DNA from: Microvirga puerhi
GTDB taxonomy: Bacteria; Pseudomonadota; Alphaproteobacteria; Rhizobiales; Beijerinckiaceae
Length of the DNA stretch: 64,000 bases
Assembly: GCF_020089865.1 (NCBI RefSeq)
Contig: NZ_JAIRBM010000004.1
Location: forward strand, 124,001 to 188,000
Reading direction: 5' to 3'
The translations under genes and the position numbers were made by a program. Under the pieces are notes generated by a model. The model was given only the letters and a program-made list of their open reading frames with translations, ran no database searches and was not told where the DNA came from. This document shows, piece after piece, positions 44,156 to 52,798 of this stretch; position 1 is the stretch's first letter; the number at the start of each line of letters is the position of its first letter.

Positions 44156-44659
44156 TCAAGTATCTTGACGAGTGATCTTGTTGAAACGCTTGATCAATCG
44201 ATCACGCTTCAATCGTGACAAGCGATCGAGCCAAAAGATTCCACCGAGCTGATCGATCTCATGTTGGAGGCAGACTGCTAGTAAACCGTCTGCCTCCTCT
44301 TCGCATTCCTTGCCATCGAGATCCTGAAACGCCACCCCGATCCGTTTCGAGCGCTCGATTTCATCGGTCATGCCGGGCATGGAGACGCTGCCTTCCACAT
44401 GGCGAGCGGTATCGTCGGAATGCCATGTGATGAGCGGATTGACATAAGTTCTCGGACCGCTTTTCGGATCGAGCTCAATGACCGTCAACCGTGCTAGAAC
44501 ACCGACATGCGGCGCCGTAATTCCAATGCCTGGCGCGGCATGCATAGTGTCGAGCAAATCCTGCGCGAGATCCTTGAGGGCATCGTCAAATATGGTGACG
44601 GGATGAGCCGGTTGGCGCAGGCGCGGATCGGGAAAATACACGAGGGGCCGAACAGGCAA
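44156..44659 (-). CDS. Peptide deformylase-like protein with degenerate metal site
   Basis: 167 residues with clear deformylase fold order but altered motifs. Motif I GxGxAAxQ reads GIGITAPH (44-51), motif II EGCLS reads EGSVS (89-93) so the metal-binding Cys is Ser91, and motif III HExDH reads HEIDQ (133-137) so the second metal His is Gln137. Only His133 and catalytic Glu134 remain. It therefore probably cannot hold Fe/Zn in the normal way and is not the housekeeping Def; no fmt gene is next to it. It may be a binding protein or a changed hydrolase. It lies 90 bases after the amine oxidase gene on the same strand. Confidence 0.85.
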   Translation of the reverse strand: MPVRPLVYFPDPRLRQPAHPVTIFDDALKDLAQDLLDTMHAAPGIGITAPHVGVLARLTVIELDPKSGPRTYVNPLITWHSDDTARHVEGSVSMPGMTDEIERSKRIGVAFQDLDGKECEEEADGLLAVCLQHEIDQLGGIFWLDRLSRLKRDRLIKRFNKITRQDT

Positions 44660-44749
44660 GCGTCGTCTCCATGGCAGGGCAAGCTCTCTTATTTCGATTG
44701 CATTGCCCTGCCAAGGTAAGCAGAGTCCTGAAAGGAATGACGATCTGAT

Positions 44750-46051
44750 CTATGATCGCTGCAAACGTAGCAGCACCTCGCTGGCAGCCCGCTGCCCCTC
44801 TAGCGAGGCTCCGCCGACTGTCATGGCACCGCCGCCTGCGCTCGCCTCCCCCGCCAGCCAAACCCTGTCACCCAAAGGCACACGCAGAGCCTGCCGCGCG
44901 GCCAAGTGCCCCGGCGATACGATGGAATAGGAGCCATGGGAGTACGGATCGCTCCACCATCCGGCCAAGCGCCCACTCTTTACGGCCTCATGGATACGCC
45001 CTCCGACCATCGTAGCAAGGCGCTCGGTCGCGAAATCGATCGCTGCTCTTTCACCCGCACGGCAGACTTCGCGGGCATGATCGCCTCCGAGATAAGCGAG
45101 CACGAGCTCCTGCCCATCGGGCCAGAACTCGAAGCTTGTCGCCTCACCGCGCGAATCGATGTCACTCAGGTCGGTCGCCTCGACGGTTCCGAACCGTGAC
45201 CGATCAACCCGGAGAGCAATCTTGGTCAGGGCTCCCATGTGCAAGCCGTTGAGCGCTTTCAGCGTCTCATTGGGAAGGGCTGGCGTGAAGCGCAGGCTTT
45301 CTGCCTGGAGGACACCGATCGGCACCGTCACGATGGCGGTGCGCGCCGTCACAATGCCGTTTGGCGTCTCGGCTTCGACACGGCCTTCTCCCCAGCGCAG
45401 ATGTGTCACAGGGGTATTGAGACTGACCGGAACGTTCGCTCCATATCGGGCGACGAGTGTGCCGTATCCGCCGAGAGGGATGAAATCGTCGCCGCTCCAG
45501 AGCTGGTCGTAATCCTGCACGGAGACCCGTTCCGGCTCCTCTCCGAGTGCAAACAGCGTGATGCCGCCAGCGGCCGCGCTAAGCTCTGGCGCCTTGCCTT
45601 GAACTGCGTCGGCAAACGAGCCATCCAGGGACCCCGTGGCCTCGATCAGGTTTTCCAGGTCACGATAGGCCGCCCGCCGCCGCCGTCGCTCCGTCTCCGG
45701 CACTGGCACGCCGTCCCGATACACCCTGAAGCCGCCGTTCCCTTCCTCGTTGAGGGGGACATTCAGATTCTGAGCGATCTGCCGCCAGGGATTGCGCTCC
45801 GCCCAGTGAATATAATGGGCTCCGGCATCGAAATAGGCACCGAGACTCTGATCCGTAAAGGCCCTGCCCCCGATCCGCGCCCGTGCTTCGAGAACCGTGA
45901 CCGTGGCACCGGCCTCGCGTAGGAGCTTGGCCGCCGTCAGTCCCGCGGCACCCGCTCCAATGACGAGGACGTCCGTCCCTGCGGCAAGAGCGCGGCGAAC
46001 GAAGGGGAATGAGACAGCGCCAGCCAGAACGCCGCGTCGGGTGAGCCGCAT
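44750..46051 (-). CDS. Tat-exported flavin amine oxidase family protein
   Basis: 433-residue FAD protein of the monoamine oxidase family. N-terminal twin-arginine-like signal RLTRRGVLAGAVSF (about 2-15) suggests export of the folded flavoprotein. The dinucleotide motif VLVIGAGAAGLTAAKLL lies at about 29-45, followed by GGRAF, and near the C-terminus VWLAGEASAGGGAMTVGGASLEG for the FAD ribityl. Such enzymes oxidise amines, polyamines or amino acids, making H2O2. The cytosolic or periplasmic substrate is unknown. The start ATG 46051 gives the Tat signal and is thus preferred. The deformylase-like gene follows. Confidence 0.9.
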   Translation of the reverse strand: MRLTRRGVLAGAVSFPFVRRALAAGTDVLVIGAGAAGLTAAKLLREAGATVTVLEARARIGGRAFTDQSLGAYFDAGAHYIHWAERNPWRQIAQNLNVPLNEEGNGGFRVYRDGVPVPETERRRRRAAYRDLENLIEATGSLDGSFADAVQGKAPELSAAAGGITLFALGEEPERVSVQDYDQLWSGDDFIPLGGYGTLVARYGANVPVSLNTPVTHLRWGEGRVEAETPNGIVTARTAIVTVPIGVLQAESLRFTPALPNETLKALNGLHMGALTKIALRVDRSRFGTVEATDLSDIDSRGEATSFEFWPDGQELVLAYLGGDHAREVCRAGERAAIDFATERLATMVGGRIHEAVKSGRLAGWWSDPYSHGSYSIVSPGHLAARQALRVPLGDRVWLAGEASAGGGAMTVGGASLEGQRAASEVLLRLQRS

Positions 46052-46146
46052 GAAGTCGCGCCTTTGCTACAGGCTATGAGGACGATCTACATTCTTCGGT
46101 GAATGCATTGATCCACTCTAGACTGGATTGGCGCGAATTTAGGGCG

Positions 46147-46386
46147 TTACGCGTCGCGAAAATAGGGCTCTACGGGCCCCTTAAGCTTGATCGTAAGCGG
46201 ATTTCCCGCGCGATCTTTGGTGTTCCCAACGGAGAGGCGGACCCAGCCTTCGCTGACGCAGTACTCCTCGACATTGGTCTTCTCAGTCCCCTTGAACCGT
46301 ATGCCAACGCCCCGCTCCAGGATGGCTGCATCGTAATAGGGGCTCTTCGGGTCGGTAGAGAGGCGATCCGGAGGGGTATCGGTCAT
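46147..46386 (-). CDS. DUF3297 family protein
   Basis: 79-residue small protein. It has the family signature: DRLSTDPKSPYYDAAILERGVGIRFKG, then EYCVSEGWVRLSVG and a closing KGPVEPYF. DUF3297 proteins are widespread in proteobacteria, sometimes mis-labelled as glutathione peroxidase; no function is established. The gene stands alone, with 95 bases to the amine oxidase start, which lies in the same direction; a shared transcript is possible. Confidence 0.9.
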   Translation of the reverse strand: MTDTPPDRLSTDPKSPYYDAAILERGVGIRFKGTEKTNVEEYCVSEGWVRLSVGNTKDRAGNPLTIKLKGPVEPYFRDA

Positions 46387-46518
46387 GAGCTGGCCTTTGG
46401 TTCAAAACGTGCTCTTGGCCATAGCCGCTCCAACGAAAATTTCCAACTATCGTACCATTGGAGAATGCCGCCCGGCTTGTGCGAACCGGACTCGTCGTCT
46501 ATATAGCGTCCATATCAT

Positions 46519-46528
46519 TAGCATGCTA
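46519..46528. promoter_or_regulatory. Candidate MarR operator
   Basis: Perfect 10-base palindrome TAGCATGCTA 14 bases before the MarR start, within a longer dyad that includes ATAGC (46504-46508) and GCTAT (46525-46529). A repressor bound here would block transcription of the whole MarR-EmrB-EmrA operon. Function inferred from place. Confidence 0.45.
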
Positions 46529-46542
46529 TCAATGTCCTCCCT

Positions 46543-46986
46543 ATGAAATCGACCCGTGCCGATACACGCGTCGCGTTTATCGACGAGCTCACCAAAGTCA
46601 GCCGCAAGCTGCGGACCGCTTTCGACGCCAGAGTAAAGGCCAATGGCCTCACCATGGCTCGGGCACGAACGCTGCTGCGCCTTCTTCGGAAGGAAGGCGT
46701 GACGCAGACGGAACTTGCCATCGAACTGGAGATCGAGGGCCCGACCTTGGTTCGCCTCCTCGACAACCTCGAGACGCAGGGCCTTATCGAACGCCAGCCC
46801 GTCGAAGGCGACCGAAGGGCGAAGCAGATTGCCCTGACGGACGGCGGGCGCATCCAGGCTGGTCTGGTCAGCGGGCTCGCCGACGATGTGCGGGAAACCG
46901 TGCTTACTGACGTTACGGAAGATGATCTCCAGGCCGCGATCAGGGTCTTTCACGCCATGTCCCGGAACATCGAGGATATCGCATGA
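46543..46986 (+). CDS. MarR family transcriptional regulator
   Basis: 147-residue winged-helix regulator: helical dimerisation regions at both ends, HTH TQTELAIELEIEGPTLVRLLDNLE (written over residues 55-78), wing VEGDRRAKQIALTD. It precedes an EmrB/EmrA efflux pair, with the stop overlapping the transporter start by four bases (ATGA). The whole is an operon in which MarR represses until a toxic ligand binds. No conserved cysteines, so a ligand rather than redox switch. Confidence 0.93.
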   Translation: MKSTRADTRVAFIDELTKVSRKLRTAFDARVKANGLTMARARTLLRLLRKEGVTQTELAIELEIEGPTLVRLLDNLETQGLIERQPVEGDRRAKQIALTDGGRIQAGLVSGLADDVRETVLTDVTEDDLQAAIRVFHAMSRNIEDIA

Positions 46987-48695
46987 CTGCCTTTCGTGCG
47001 CTCAGACTGCCGGAAGCTTCTCCAGACGAGGCATCGGAAACCACCTCCGCTCCGAAGCCAGTCGTTACGTCCTCCGAGACACCTCCATCACAGCCTCCTG
47101 CGGCCCCGGCTCCTCCAGCCTTCGTTCCGAAGCCACTGCCTCTCGCAGCCGCCTATATGCTGGCCTCGGTCCTGCTTGCCCTGACCCAGGGTCTCGGAAT
47201 GAACCTCGTGTCTGCGAACCTTCCGCAAATTCAGGGTTCTCTCGGTGCGACCACAAACGAGGCAACCTGGTTGATGGCCGCCTATATGGCACCGAACGTC
47301 AGCCTGTCGCTGCTCCTGTTCAAGATCCGCATGCAGTTCGGCCTCCGGCGCTTCGCGGAACTGTCGATTCTCGGCTTCGTCCTCGTGTCGGGGATGCATC
47401 TCGTCGTGGACGACCTGCAATCTGCGCTCGTTGTGCGCTTCTTCAGCGGAATTGCAGCCTCACCCATGTCGTCGCTCGCCTTCCTCTACATGCTGGAGCT
47501 GTTTCCGCCGGCGCGGAAGATGAACATCGGTCTTTGCCTTGCGCTCACGAACACGGCCATCGCCATGCCGGTTGCGCGCCTCATCTCACCTGCGCTGCTC
47601 GATATCGGGCAATGGCACGGGCTTTACTTGATGGAGATGGCTCTTGCGCTCCTGAGCGTCGCCGCCGTCTACCTTCTTCCACTGACGCCGCAACCGCGGG
47701 CGAAAGTGATCAGCCTTCTCGACGTCGTCAGTTATGCGCTCCTGGCGATAGGCTTCGGAGCCTTGGCGATCGTCCTCTCTCTTGGGCGCCTCTATTGGTG
47801 GTTCGAGGCGCCCTGGATCGGCATTCTCCTGGCCGTCGCGATCGCTTCGCTGGCAGGAATGGCCATGATCGAGCTCAGCCGCAAGACGCCGCAGATCGAC
47901 GTGCGATGGCTCACAAGCCGGGAAATCCTGCATTTCACCGGAGCTTTGTTCCTGTTCCGTATCGTTCTCGCCGAGCAGTCGAGCGGCGCCTTCAGCTTCT
48001 TCCAGATGCTCGGCCTCCTGAATGATCAGATCACGACCCTGACATGGATCATCCTCGCGGCCAGCATCAGCGGCGGACTTGCTTGCGCCGCCGTGATGAA
48101 GACTGGGCGAGAGCCCGTCATCCATGTCGTATCCCTTTGCCTGATCGCGATCGGAGCCTATGTGGATAGCCAAGCGACCAATCTGACCCGACCCGCTGAA
48201 ATGTATGTCAGTCAGGCGATGATTGCGTTCGCGAGCGCGCTCTTTCTTCCACCCGCACTTGCCACCGGGATGATGTCGGCCTTGAAGAAGGGGCCGAACT
48301 ACATTTTGAGCTTCTTCGTCGTGTTTCTGCTGACACAGAACCTCGGAGGGCTTCTTGGCTCCGCCTTCTTCGGCACTTTCGTCACCTGGCGCGAGAAATT
48401 TCATTCTCATGCGCTCGTGCAGCATGTCACGCTCATCGACCCGCTCGTGGCGCAGCGCACGACGCAGCTCGGCGGGGTCTATGCACGCGTCTTGACCGAT
48501 CCCGCGCTGCGCAATGCCGAAGGCGTTGCGCTGCTTGCACAGCAGGCGACCCGCGAGGCAAACGTTCTTGCCTATAACGACGCCTTTCTGCTCATCTCCG
48601 CCCTTTCCGCCTTCGCTCTTATCGCCCTTCTCCTGCATATGGGGATTGCCGCGCTGGGACGACGCGCCACCAATCTCCAACCTGCAACGACCTGA
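46983..48695 (+). CDS. DHA2-family MFS multidrug exporter, EmrB-like
   Basis: 570-residue inner-membrane exporter with about 14 helices (from residue 52). The N-terminal 50 residues are a Pro/Ser/Thr-rich cytosolic extension, unusual for EmrB. Family elements include NLVSANLPQIQGSLGATTNEATWLMAAYMAPN (helix 1 to 2) and the late LLTQNLGGLLGSAFFGTFVTWREKFH. The last third has an unusual periplasmic loop with QRTTQLGGVYARVLTDPALRNAEGVALLAQQATREA, as in EmrB. It works with the adaptor that follows by 17 bases, and an outer-membrane channel encoded elsewhere, to expel drugs. Confidence 0.93.
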   Translation: MTAFRALRLPEASPDEASETTSAPKPVVTSSETPPSQPPAAPAPPAFVPKPLPLAAAYMLASVLLALTQGLGMNLVSANLPQIQGSLGATTNEATWLMAAYMAPNVSLSLLLFKIRMQFGLRRFAELSILGFVLVSGMHLVVDDLQSALVVRFFSGIAASPMSSLAFLYMLELFPPARKMNIGLCLALTNTAIAMPVARLISPALLDIGQWHGLYLMEMALALLSVAAVYLLPLTPQPRAKVISLLDVVSYALLAIGFGALAIVLSLGRLYWWFEAPWIGILLAVAIASLAGMAMIELSRKTPQIDVRWLTSREILHFTGALFLFRIVLAEQSSGAFSFFQMLGLLNDQITTLTWIILAASISGGLACAAVMKTGREPVIHVVSLCLIAIGAYVDSQATNLTRPAEMYVSQAMIAFASALFLPPALATGMMSALKKGPNYILSFFVVFLLTQNLGGLLGSAFFGTFVTWREKFHSHALVQHVTLIDPLVAQRTTQLGGVYARVLTDPALRNAEGVALLAQQATREANVLAYNDAFLLISALSAFALIALLLHMGIAALGRRATNLQPATT

Positions 48696-48712
48696 TCGAA
48701 CTTCCATTCGCC

Positions 48713-49777
48713 ATGACACGTCTGTTCCGCTCGACCGCAACTCTCATCGCTCTCTGTCTCGGCATCGCCGGCGCGGCTTTGGTGCTTTATGCTTGGCGTC
48801 TTCCGCCCTTCACCAGCACCATCGAGACCACGGACAATGCCTATGTCCGGGGTCAGGTGACCCTGATCAGCCCGCAATTGGCGGGCTACATTTCCGAAGT
48901 TTCGGTTCAGGACTTTCAGAAGGTCAAAGCAGGACAGGTCCTCGCCCGGCTCGACAGCCGCATCTATGAGCAAAAGCTGAAGCAGGCTCAGGCCAGTCTC
49001 GCGGTACAGAAGGCTGCCCTCGCCAATTCCGAGCAGAAACGCCGATCCGACGAGGCGCGGATCGCAGCCGGAGAAGCACAGGTCAACGGTGCAAAGGCGG
49101 CCCTTGCAACGGCCGAAGCCAATTGGAGCCGCGTCGAGCCACTTCTTCAACGGGGCGTGACCACGCAAAGCCAGGCGGACCAGGCCCGGTCTGCACTCGA
49201 ACAGGCCCGCGCCTCCTTGAGCCAAGCCCAGTCCGGCCTTGAGGTGTCGCGACAGGATCTGGCGACGACGCTGGTCAATCGTCAGTCTCTCGAAGCGGCT
49301 GTGCAAAGCGCGGAAGCGGCGGTGCATCTTGCCGAAATAGACCTGCAAAATACCGCTATCACTGCGCCGCAGGATGGGCGCCTGAGCGAGGTCGGCGCGC
49401 GTCTCGGGCAGTACGTGGCAGCCGGGAGCCAACTTATGGCTATCGTGCCGGACACGGTCTGGGTCATCGCCAATTTCAAGGAAACGCAGCTGGCGGACAT
49501 GAGGGTCGGCCAGCCGGTGACGTTCACGGTCGACGCGCTGGAGCATGCCAGCCTTCACGGTCACCTTGAGCGGTTCTCGCCGGCGGCCGGCTCAGAATTC
49601 AGCGTTCTCAAGCCTGATAATGCGACGGGAAACTTCACCAAGGTGGCTCAACGCGTCCCCGTCCGTGTCACCATCGATCCCGGCCAGGAGCTCTCAGGAC
49701 ACCTCGCGCCGGGGATGTCGGTCGTGGTCAGCATTGATACCGCAGCGCCCACCAAAACACGGGCTGCGGGTGGCTGA
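48713..49777 (+). CDS. HlyD/EmrA-type membrane fusion protein
   Basis: 354-residue adaptor. One N-terminal helix (about 10-28), lipoyl half TIETTDNAYVRGQVTLISPQLAGYISEV, a coiled coil of Ala/Gln/Glu-rich residues (about 75-180), the second half NTAITAPQDGRLSEVGARLGQYVAAGSQLMAIVP and a beta barrel. EmrA-like. It partners the EmrB exporter to bridge to an outer-membrane channel. Start ATG 48713 lacks a strong ribosome site, but gives the membrane helix exactly at the N-terminus. It converges with the VOC gene 12 bases on. Confidence 0.94.
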   Translation: MTRLFRSTATLIALCLGIAGAALVLYAWRLPPFTSTIETTDNAYVRGQVTLISPQLAGYISEVSVQDFQKVKAGQVLARLDSRIYEQKLKQAQASLAVQKAALANSEQKRRSDEARIAAGEAQVNGAKAALATAEANWSRVEPLLQRGVTTQSQADQARSALEQARASLSQAQSGLEVSRQDLATTLVNRQSLEAAVQSAEAAVHLAEIDLQNTAITAPQDGRLSEVGARLGQYVAAGSQLMAIVPDTVWVIANFKETQLADMRVGQPVTFTVDALEHASLHGHLERFSPAAGSEFSVLKPDNATGNFTKVAQRVPVRVTIDPGQELSGHLAPGMSVVVSIDTAAPTKTRAAGG

Positions 49778-49789
49778 GATGGGATCGTT

Positions 49790-50203
49790 TCAATAGGTCT
49801 GCCAGAGTCCCGGGGTTGCAAGCTCCAGCAGGTGGCCATCGGGATCACGAAAGTAGATGCTCTGGCCGCCACGGGTCCAGACAGTCCGCCCTTCGATTGC
49901 GACGCCGAGCTTTGCAAGTCTCCTCCCCCAGGCTTCAAGCTCGTCCGCGGTCACCGCAAACGCAATGTGCTGCTGACCAGCGGCATCGTGAGGTGGGATA
50001 GTCCCCCCGGGCAGAATAATGGTTTCGGTTGTCGAACCGCGCTGGAACAGCAGCAGGATGCCTTTACCCGCCACATCAAAGGCGCAGAGCCGCTGATCGG
50101 AGAAGAGAGGTTTGAGCTCCAGAACCGTCTCGTAGAAGCGTCGCGCCCGCGGAACATCCTCCACATAGAGAGCCGTTTCGAGCACCCCATTCAGTTGTGG
50201 CAT
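49790..50203 (-). CDS. VOC family (glyoxalase/fosfomycin-resistance-like) protein
   Basis: 137-residue vicinal-oxygen-chelate fold protein. Two beta-alpha-beta-beta-beta units: GVLETALYVEDVPRARRFYETVL at the start and the second unit ending GGQSIYFRDPDGHLLELATPG. Metal-ligand candidates are His in QHIAFAV and Glu in LLELATP; the first-half ligand is not obvious. Likely a dioxygenase, glyoxalase or thiol-transferase fold member without knowable substrate. ATG 50203 is preferred as it gives the usual MPQLNGVLETALYV. Confidence 0.9.
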   Translation of the reverse strand: MPQLNGVLETALYVEDVPRARRFYETVLELKPLFSDQRLCAFDVAGKGILLLFQRGSTTETIILPGGTIPPHDAAGQQHIAFAVTADELEAWGRRLAKLGVAIEGRTVWTRGGQSIYFRDPDGHLLELATPGLWQTY

Positions 50204-50348
50204 TCTCACCTCCACCGTCGGGCATGATAATCCCAGGTCATGTCCAGGGCGCTGTCGCAATCAGGACCAATATCCGGGCCGTGTTCCCCTCGCCCGACTT
50301 TGGCTCTAGTTTCAGCGGCCTGAGAATCGACCGCATCTAAGATGTTCC

Positions 50349-51050
50349 ATGCCGACCACTCTTTCCACCATCGGGTTCGACGCTGACGATACGCTCTGGC
50401 AGAACGAGCATTTTTTCCGCCTGACCGAGGAGCACTTTATTTCCCTGTTGGCCGAACACGGGGAGAAGGACGTTCTGTCGAGCCGGCTCCTCGAAGCCGA
50501 GCGGCGCAATCTCAAGCTCTACGGCTATGGCATCAAGGGCTTCACCCTCTCGATGATCGAGACGGCCATCGAAGTGACCGAGGGACGCGTCCCGGCAACG
50601 GTGATCGAACGGATCCTCGCCGCCGGTCGCGAAATGTTGAGCCATCCGGTCGAGACTCTTCCGCATGTGCGGGAAACATTGGAACGGCTGACCGGGCACT
50701 ATCGCATCCTACTGATTACCAAGGGCGATCTGTTCGACCAGGAACGCAAGCTCGCACAATCGGGACTCGGCGAGCTGTTCGATGCGGTGGAGATCGTCAG
50801 CGAGAAATCCGCGTCGACCTATGAGCGTGTCTTCACCCGGCACGGAGACGGACCCGCGCACAGCATGATGGTCGGAAACTCATTAAAATCCGACATCGTG
50901 CCCGCCATCGAAGCCGGGAGCTGGGGGGTCTATGTGCCCCACAAGCTGACCTGGGCCATGGAACATGCGGAAGAGCCTTCTGCGGAACCACGCTTCAAGC
51001 GTCTGGAGCATTTGGGCGAGCTGATCAATCTGATCGACGTGATCCGCTGA
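50349..51050 (+). CDS. HAD family hydrolase
   Basis: 233-residue haloacid-dehalogenase-type phosphohydrolase. Motif I FDADDTLWQ (DxDxT, near residue 10), motif II LLITKGD (about residue 123), motif III K at SEKSASTYERVF and motif IV MVGNSLKSDIVPAIEAG. The pattern with FDADDTLW fits the sugar-phosphatase/5'-nucleotidase-type (YjjG-like) subgroup. Start ATG 50349 has GATGTTCC before it with a weak ribosome site. It stands alone and converges with the pseudouridine synthase gene (8-base gap). Confidence 0.93.
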   Translation: MPTTLSTIGFDADDTLWQNEHFFRLTEEHFISLLAEHGEKDVLSSRLLEAERRNLKLYGYGIKGFTLSMIETAIEVTEGRVPATVIERILAAGREMLSHPVETLPHVRETLERLTGHYRILLITKGDLFDQERKLAQSGLGELFDAVEIVSEKSASTYERVFTRHGDGPAHSMMVGNSLKSDIVPAIEAGSWGVYVPHKLTWAMEHAEEPSAEPRFKRLEHLGELINLIDVIR

Positions 51051-51058
51051 TCTTGCGA

Positions 51059-51799
51059 TCAGCGTTGGTTCAAGATCAGGGCAATCTCGGCCTCGGCCAG
51101 GATCCGATAATCTCCCGGCGCCAGATCGTCCGGCAGAGACAGACCCCCCATTCGATCGCGATGCAGGGCAGTGACGTGGTTGCCCACTGCAGCGAACATG
51201 CGCCTGACTTGGTGGTACCGTCCTTCGGTAAGCGTCACGTAGGCGCTGGTGGATGAGAGAACCTCCATTGCAACCGGTAGAAGCGGCTTGTCTTCGCTCT
51301 CAAGCATCAAGGATCCGGACGCGAAGATCTCCGTTTCGTCTCCGCGCAGGGGCCGGTCGAGCGTCGCATGATAGCGCTTGGTCACCTGGCTGCGGGGAGA
51401 GATGACGCGATGAAGGAAACCGCCGTCATCGGTCATCAGCAGGAGACCCGAAGTCTCCTTGTCGAGCCGGCCGATGGTGGAGATCGCCGGCTCCCGGCGG
51501 CGCCATCGTGGCGGCAAAAGCCCATAGATTAGAGGCCCCGCCTCCTTGTGGGAGCAAGTGACGCCGAGCGGCTTGTTCACCATCAGGACGACCCCGGGCA
51601 GCGGATCGAGCGGTTCGCCGTCGATATGCATGCGCGCCGTGAGATCGCGCGTCACGGCGATCCGTTGATCGGCGTCCTCCAGTGCCTTGCCGTCCAGGGT
51701 TACGGCGCCGGAATCCACGAGATACTGCACTTCGCGGCGGGAGCCATAGCCGAGATTGGCAAGCAACCTGTCAAGCCGAAGGGTCGGCGTCTTGCTCAT
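51059..51799 (-). CDS. 16S rRNA pseudouridine synthase, RsuA/RluE/B/F family
   Basis: 246-residue RNA-modifying enzyme. S4 RNA-binding domain at about 1-65 (LRLDRLLANLGYGSRREVQYLV), then the catalytic RsuA-type domain with GRLDKETSGLLL (Asp113 nucleophile), KRYHATL and EGRYHQVRRMF (K/R-x-x-x-Q-V-R-R-M). By length and motif it is closest to RsuA, which modifies U516 of 16S rRNA; RluB/E/F cannot be excluded. Its start overlaps the stop of the methyltransferase gene by four bases (ATGA), so the two are coupled, both acting on RNA. Confidence 0.93.
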   Translation of the reverse strand: MSKTPTLRLDRLLANLGYGSRREVQYLVDSGAVTLDGKALEDADQRIAVTRDLTARMHIDGEPLDPLPGVVLMVNKPLGVTCSHKEAGPLIYGLLPPRWRRREPAISTIGRLDKETSGLLLMTDDGGFLHRVISPRSQVTKRYHATLDRPLRGDETEIFASGSLMLESEDKPLLPVAMEVLSSTSAYVTLTEGRYHQVRRMFAAVGNHVTALHRDRMGGLSLPDDLAPGDYRILAEAEIALILNQR

Positions 51800-52713
51800 T
51801 TGAGCGCCTCGTAGATCTTGTAGCCGCTTCCCTCAGCACGCGACGTAACGCGCCGGAAGAGCGGCTTCATCACAGCTTCGTAAGGGAGGTGGCGATTGGC
51901 GACGAGCCAGCAGACGCCACCCGGGCGCAACGCTTCGGCTGCGCGCCGAATAAAGTTCTGGCCCAGTGCGCGGTCCTCCGTGCCCCCGTCATGGAATGGT
52001 GGGTTCATGACGATAAAATCGAGCCCGCCCTCCCCCACGCCGCTGACGCGAACATCTGCCCAGAGCACGTGTGCTCTGGCATCAGTGACGTTCCGGCGCG
52101 CGGCTTCCACAGCCCGCCGATCGATGTCGAGAAGCGTCAACTGCGTTACTCCGGATGAGGCGAGAATGGCACGAGCGAGCGTGCCGAGGCCGCAGCCGAG
52201 ATCGGCACCGCGACCGGAAAAAGCGGGAAGATATTCCAGGAGCAGTGCGGTACCGGGGTCGAGCCGATCCCAGCTGAAAATGCCCGGCTGCGACCAGAGG
52301 CCGAGGTCTTCTACATACCGCATCGCCCCAGCCGCGATCGCCTCATCAAGGCCCGTGATCGCTTCAGCTCGTCCGGCATGACAGATCCGGTAATGTCGTC
52401 GGGCGCCTTCGGTGACCGAGCAGCCGAAGGCTTCGAGCTCCTTGCGTAGCCGGGAGCCGCCCTTGTCTTTCGGGGCGAGGACGATCATACGCCCCTCGGG
52501 CGCCAATGCCTTCAGACCCAGTACCAAGGTATAGCGGCGCTCCAGCGTGCCAGGTGGCGCCAGCACGGTGAGGCTCGCAAAGGCCCCCTCCGCACAGGTT
52601 TCCAGCGACTGCGCGCCGGGGATCAGTGGAGAGTATTGGGTAGCATCTGTCGGCACAGCGGCCAGCTCCGCCGGCGGGATGCCGTAAACGCCATCGGATT
52701 TCGTCTCGTCCAA
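51796..52713 (-). CDS. Class I SAM methyltransferase, RsmC-like
   Basis: 305 residues from TTG 52713, with the catalytic motif NPPFHDGG near residue 237 and Rossmann motif I GADLGCGLGTLARAIL near residue 172; the RsmC layout (inactive N-terminal half, active C-terminal half) fits. RsmC makes m2G1207 of 16S rRNA. The frame stays open to 52875 but that part overlaps the upstream secreted protein gene (stop 52799), so a start inside is needed; TTG 52713 has CAGGGA nine bases upstream. Coupling to a pseudouridine synthase supports rRNA modification. Confidence 0.85.
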   Translation of the reverse strand: MDETKSDGVYGIPPAELAAVPTDATQYSPLIPGAQSLETCAEGAFASLTVLAPPGTLERRYTLVLGLKALAPEGRMIVLAPKDKGGSRLRKELEAFGCSVTEGARRHYRICHAGRAEAITGLDEAIAAGAMRYVEDLGLWSQPGIFSWDRLDPGTALLLEYLPAFSGRGADLGCGLGTLARAILASSGVTQLTLLDIDRRAVEAARRNVTDARAHVLWADVRVSGVGEGGLDFIVMNPPFHDGGTEDRALGQNFIRRAAEALRPGGVCWLVANRHLPYEAVMKPLFRRVTSRAEGSGYKIYEALK

Positions 52714-52798
52714 ACTGCCAAGTCCCTGCTGATTTGCAGGTGCTCCTATAGCGGTGCGCGCTTCGAAGGGCGACCCCTCAATGACACCTTCTAAAGGC

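Noticed and set aside
44156-44659. Housekeeping peptide deformylase
   Set aside because: Two of three metal ligands and the motif I Gln are replaced.
47586-48740. 384-codon minus frame across the EmrB gene
   Set aside because: Shadow of the transporter; no motifs.
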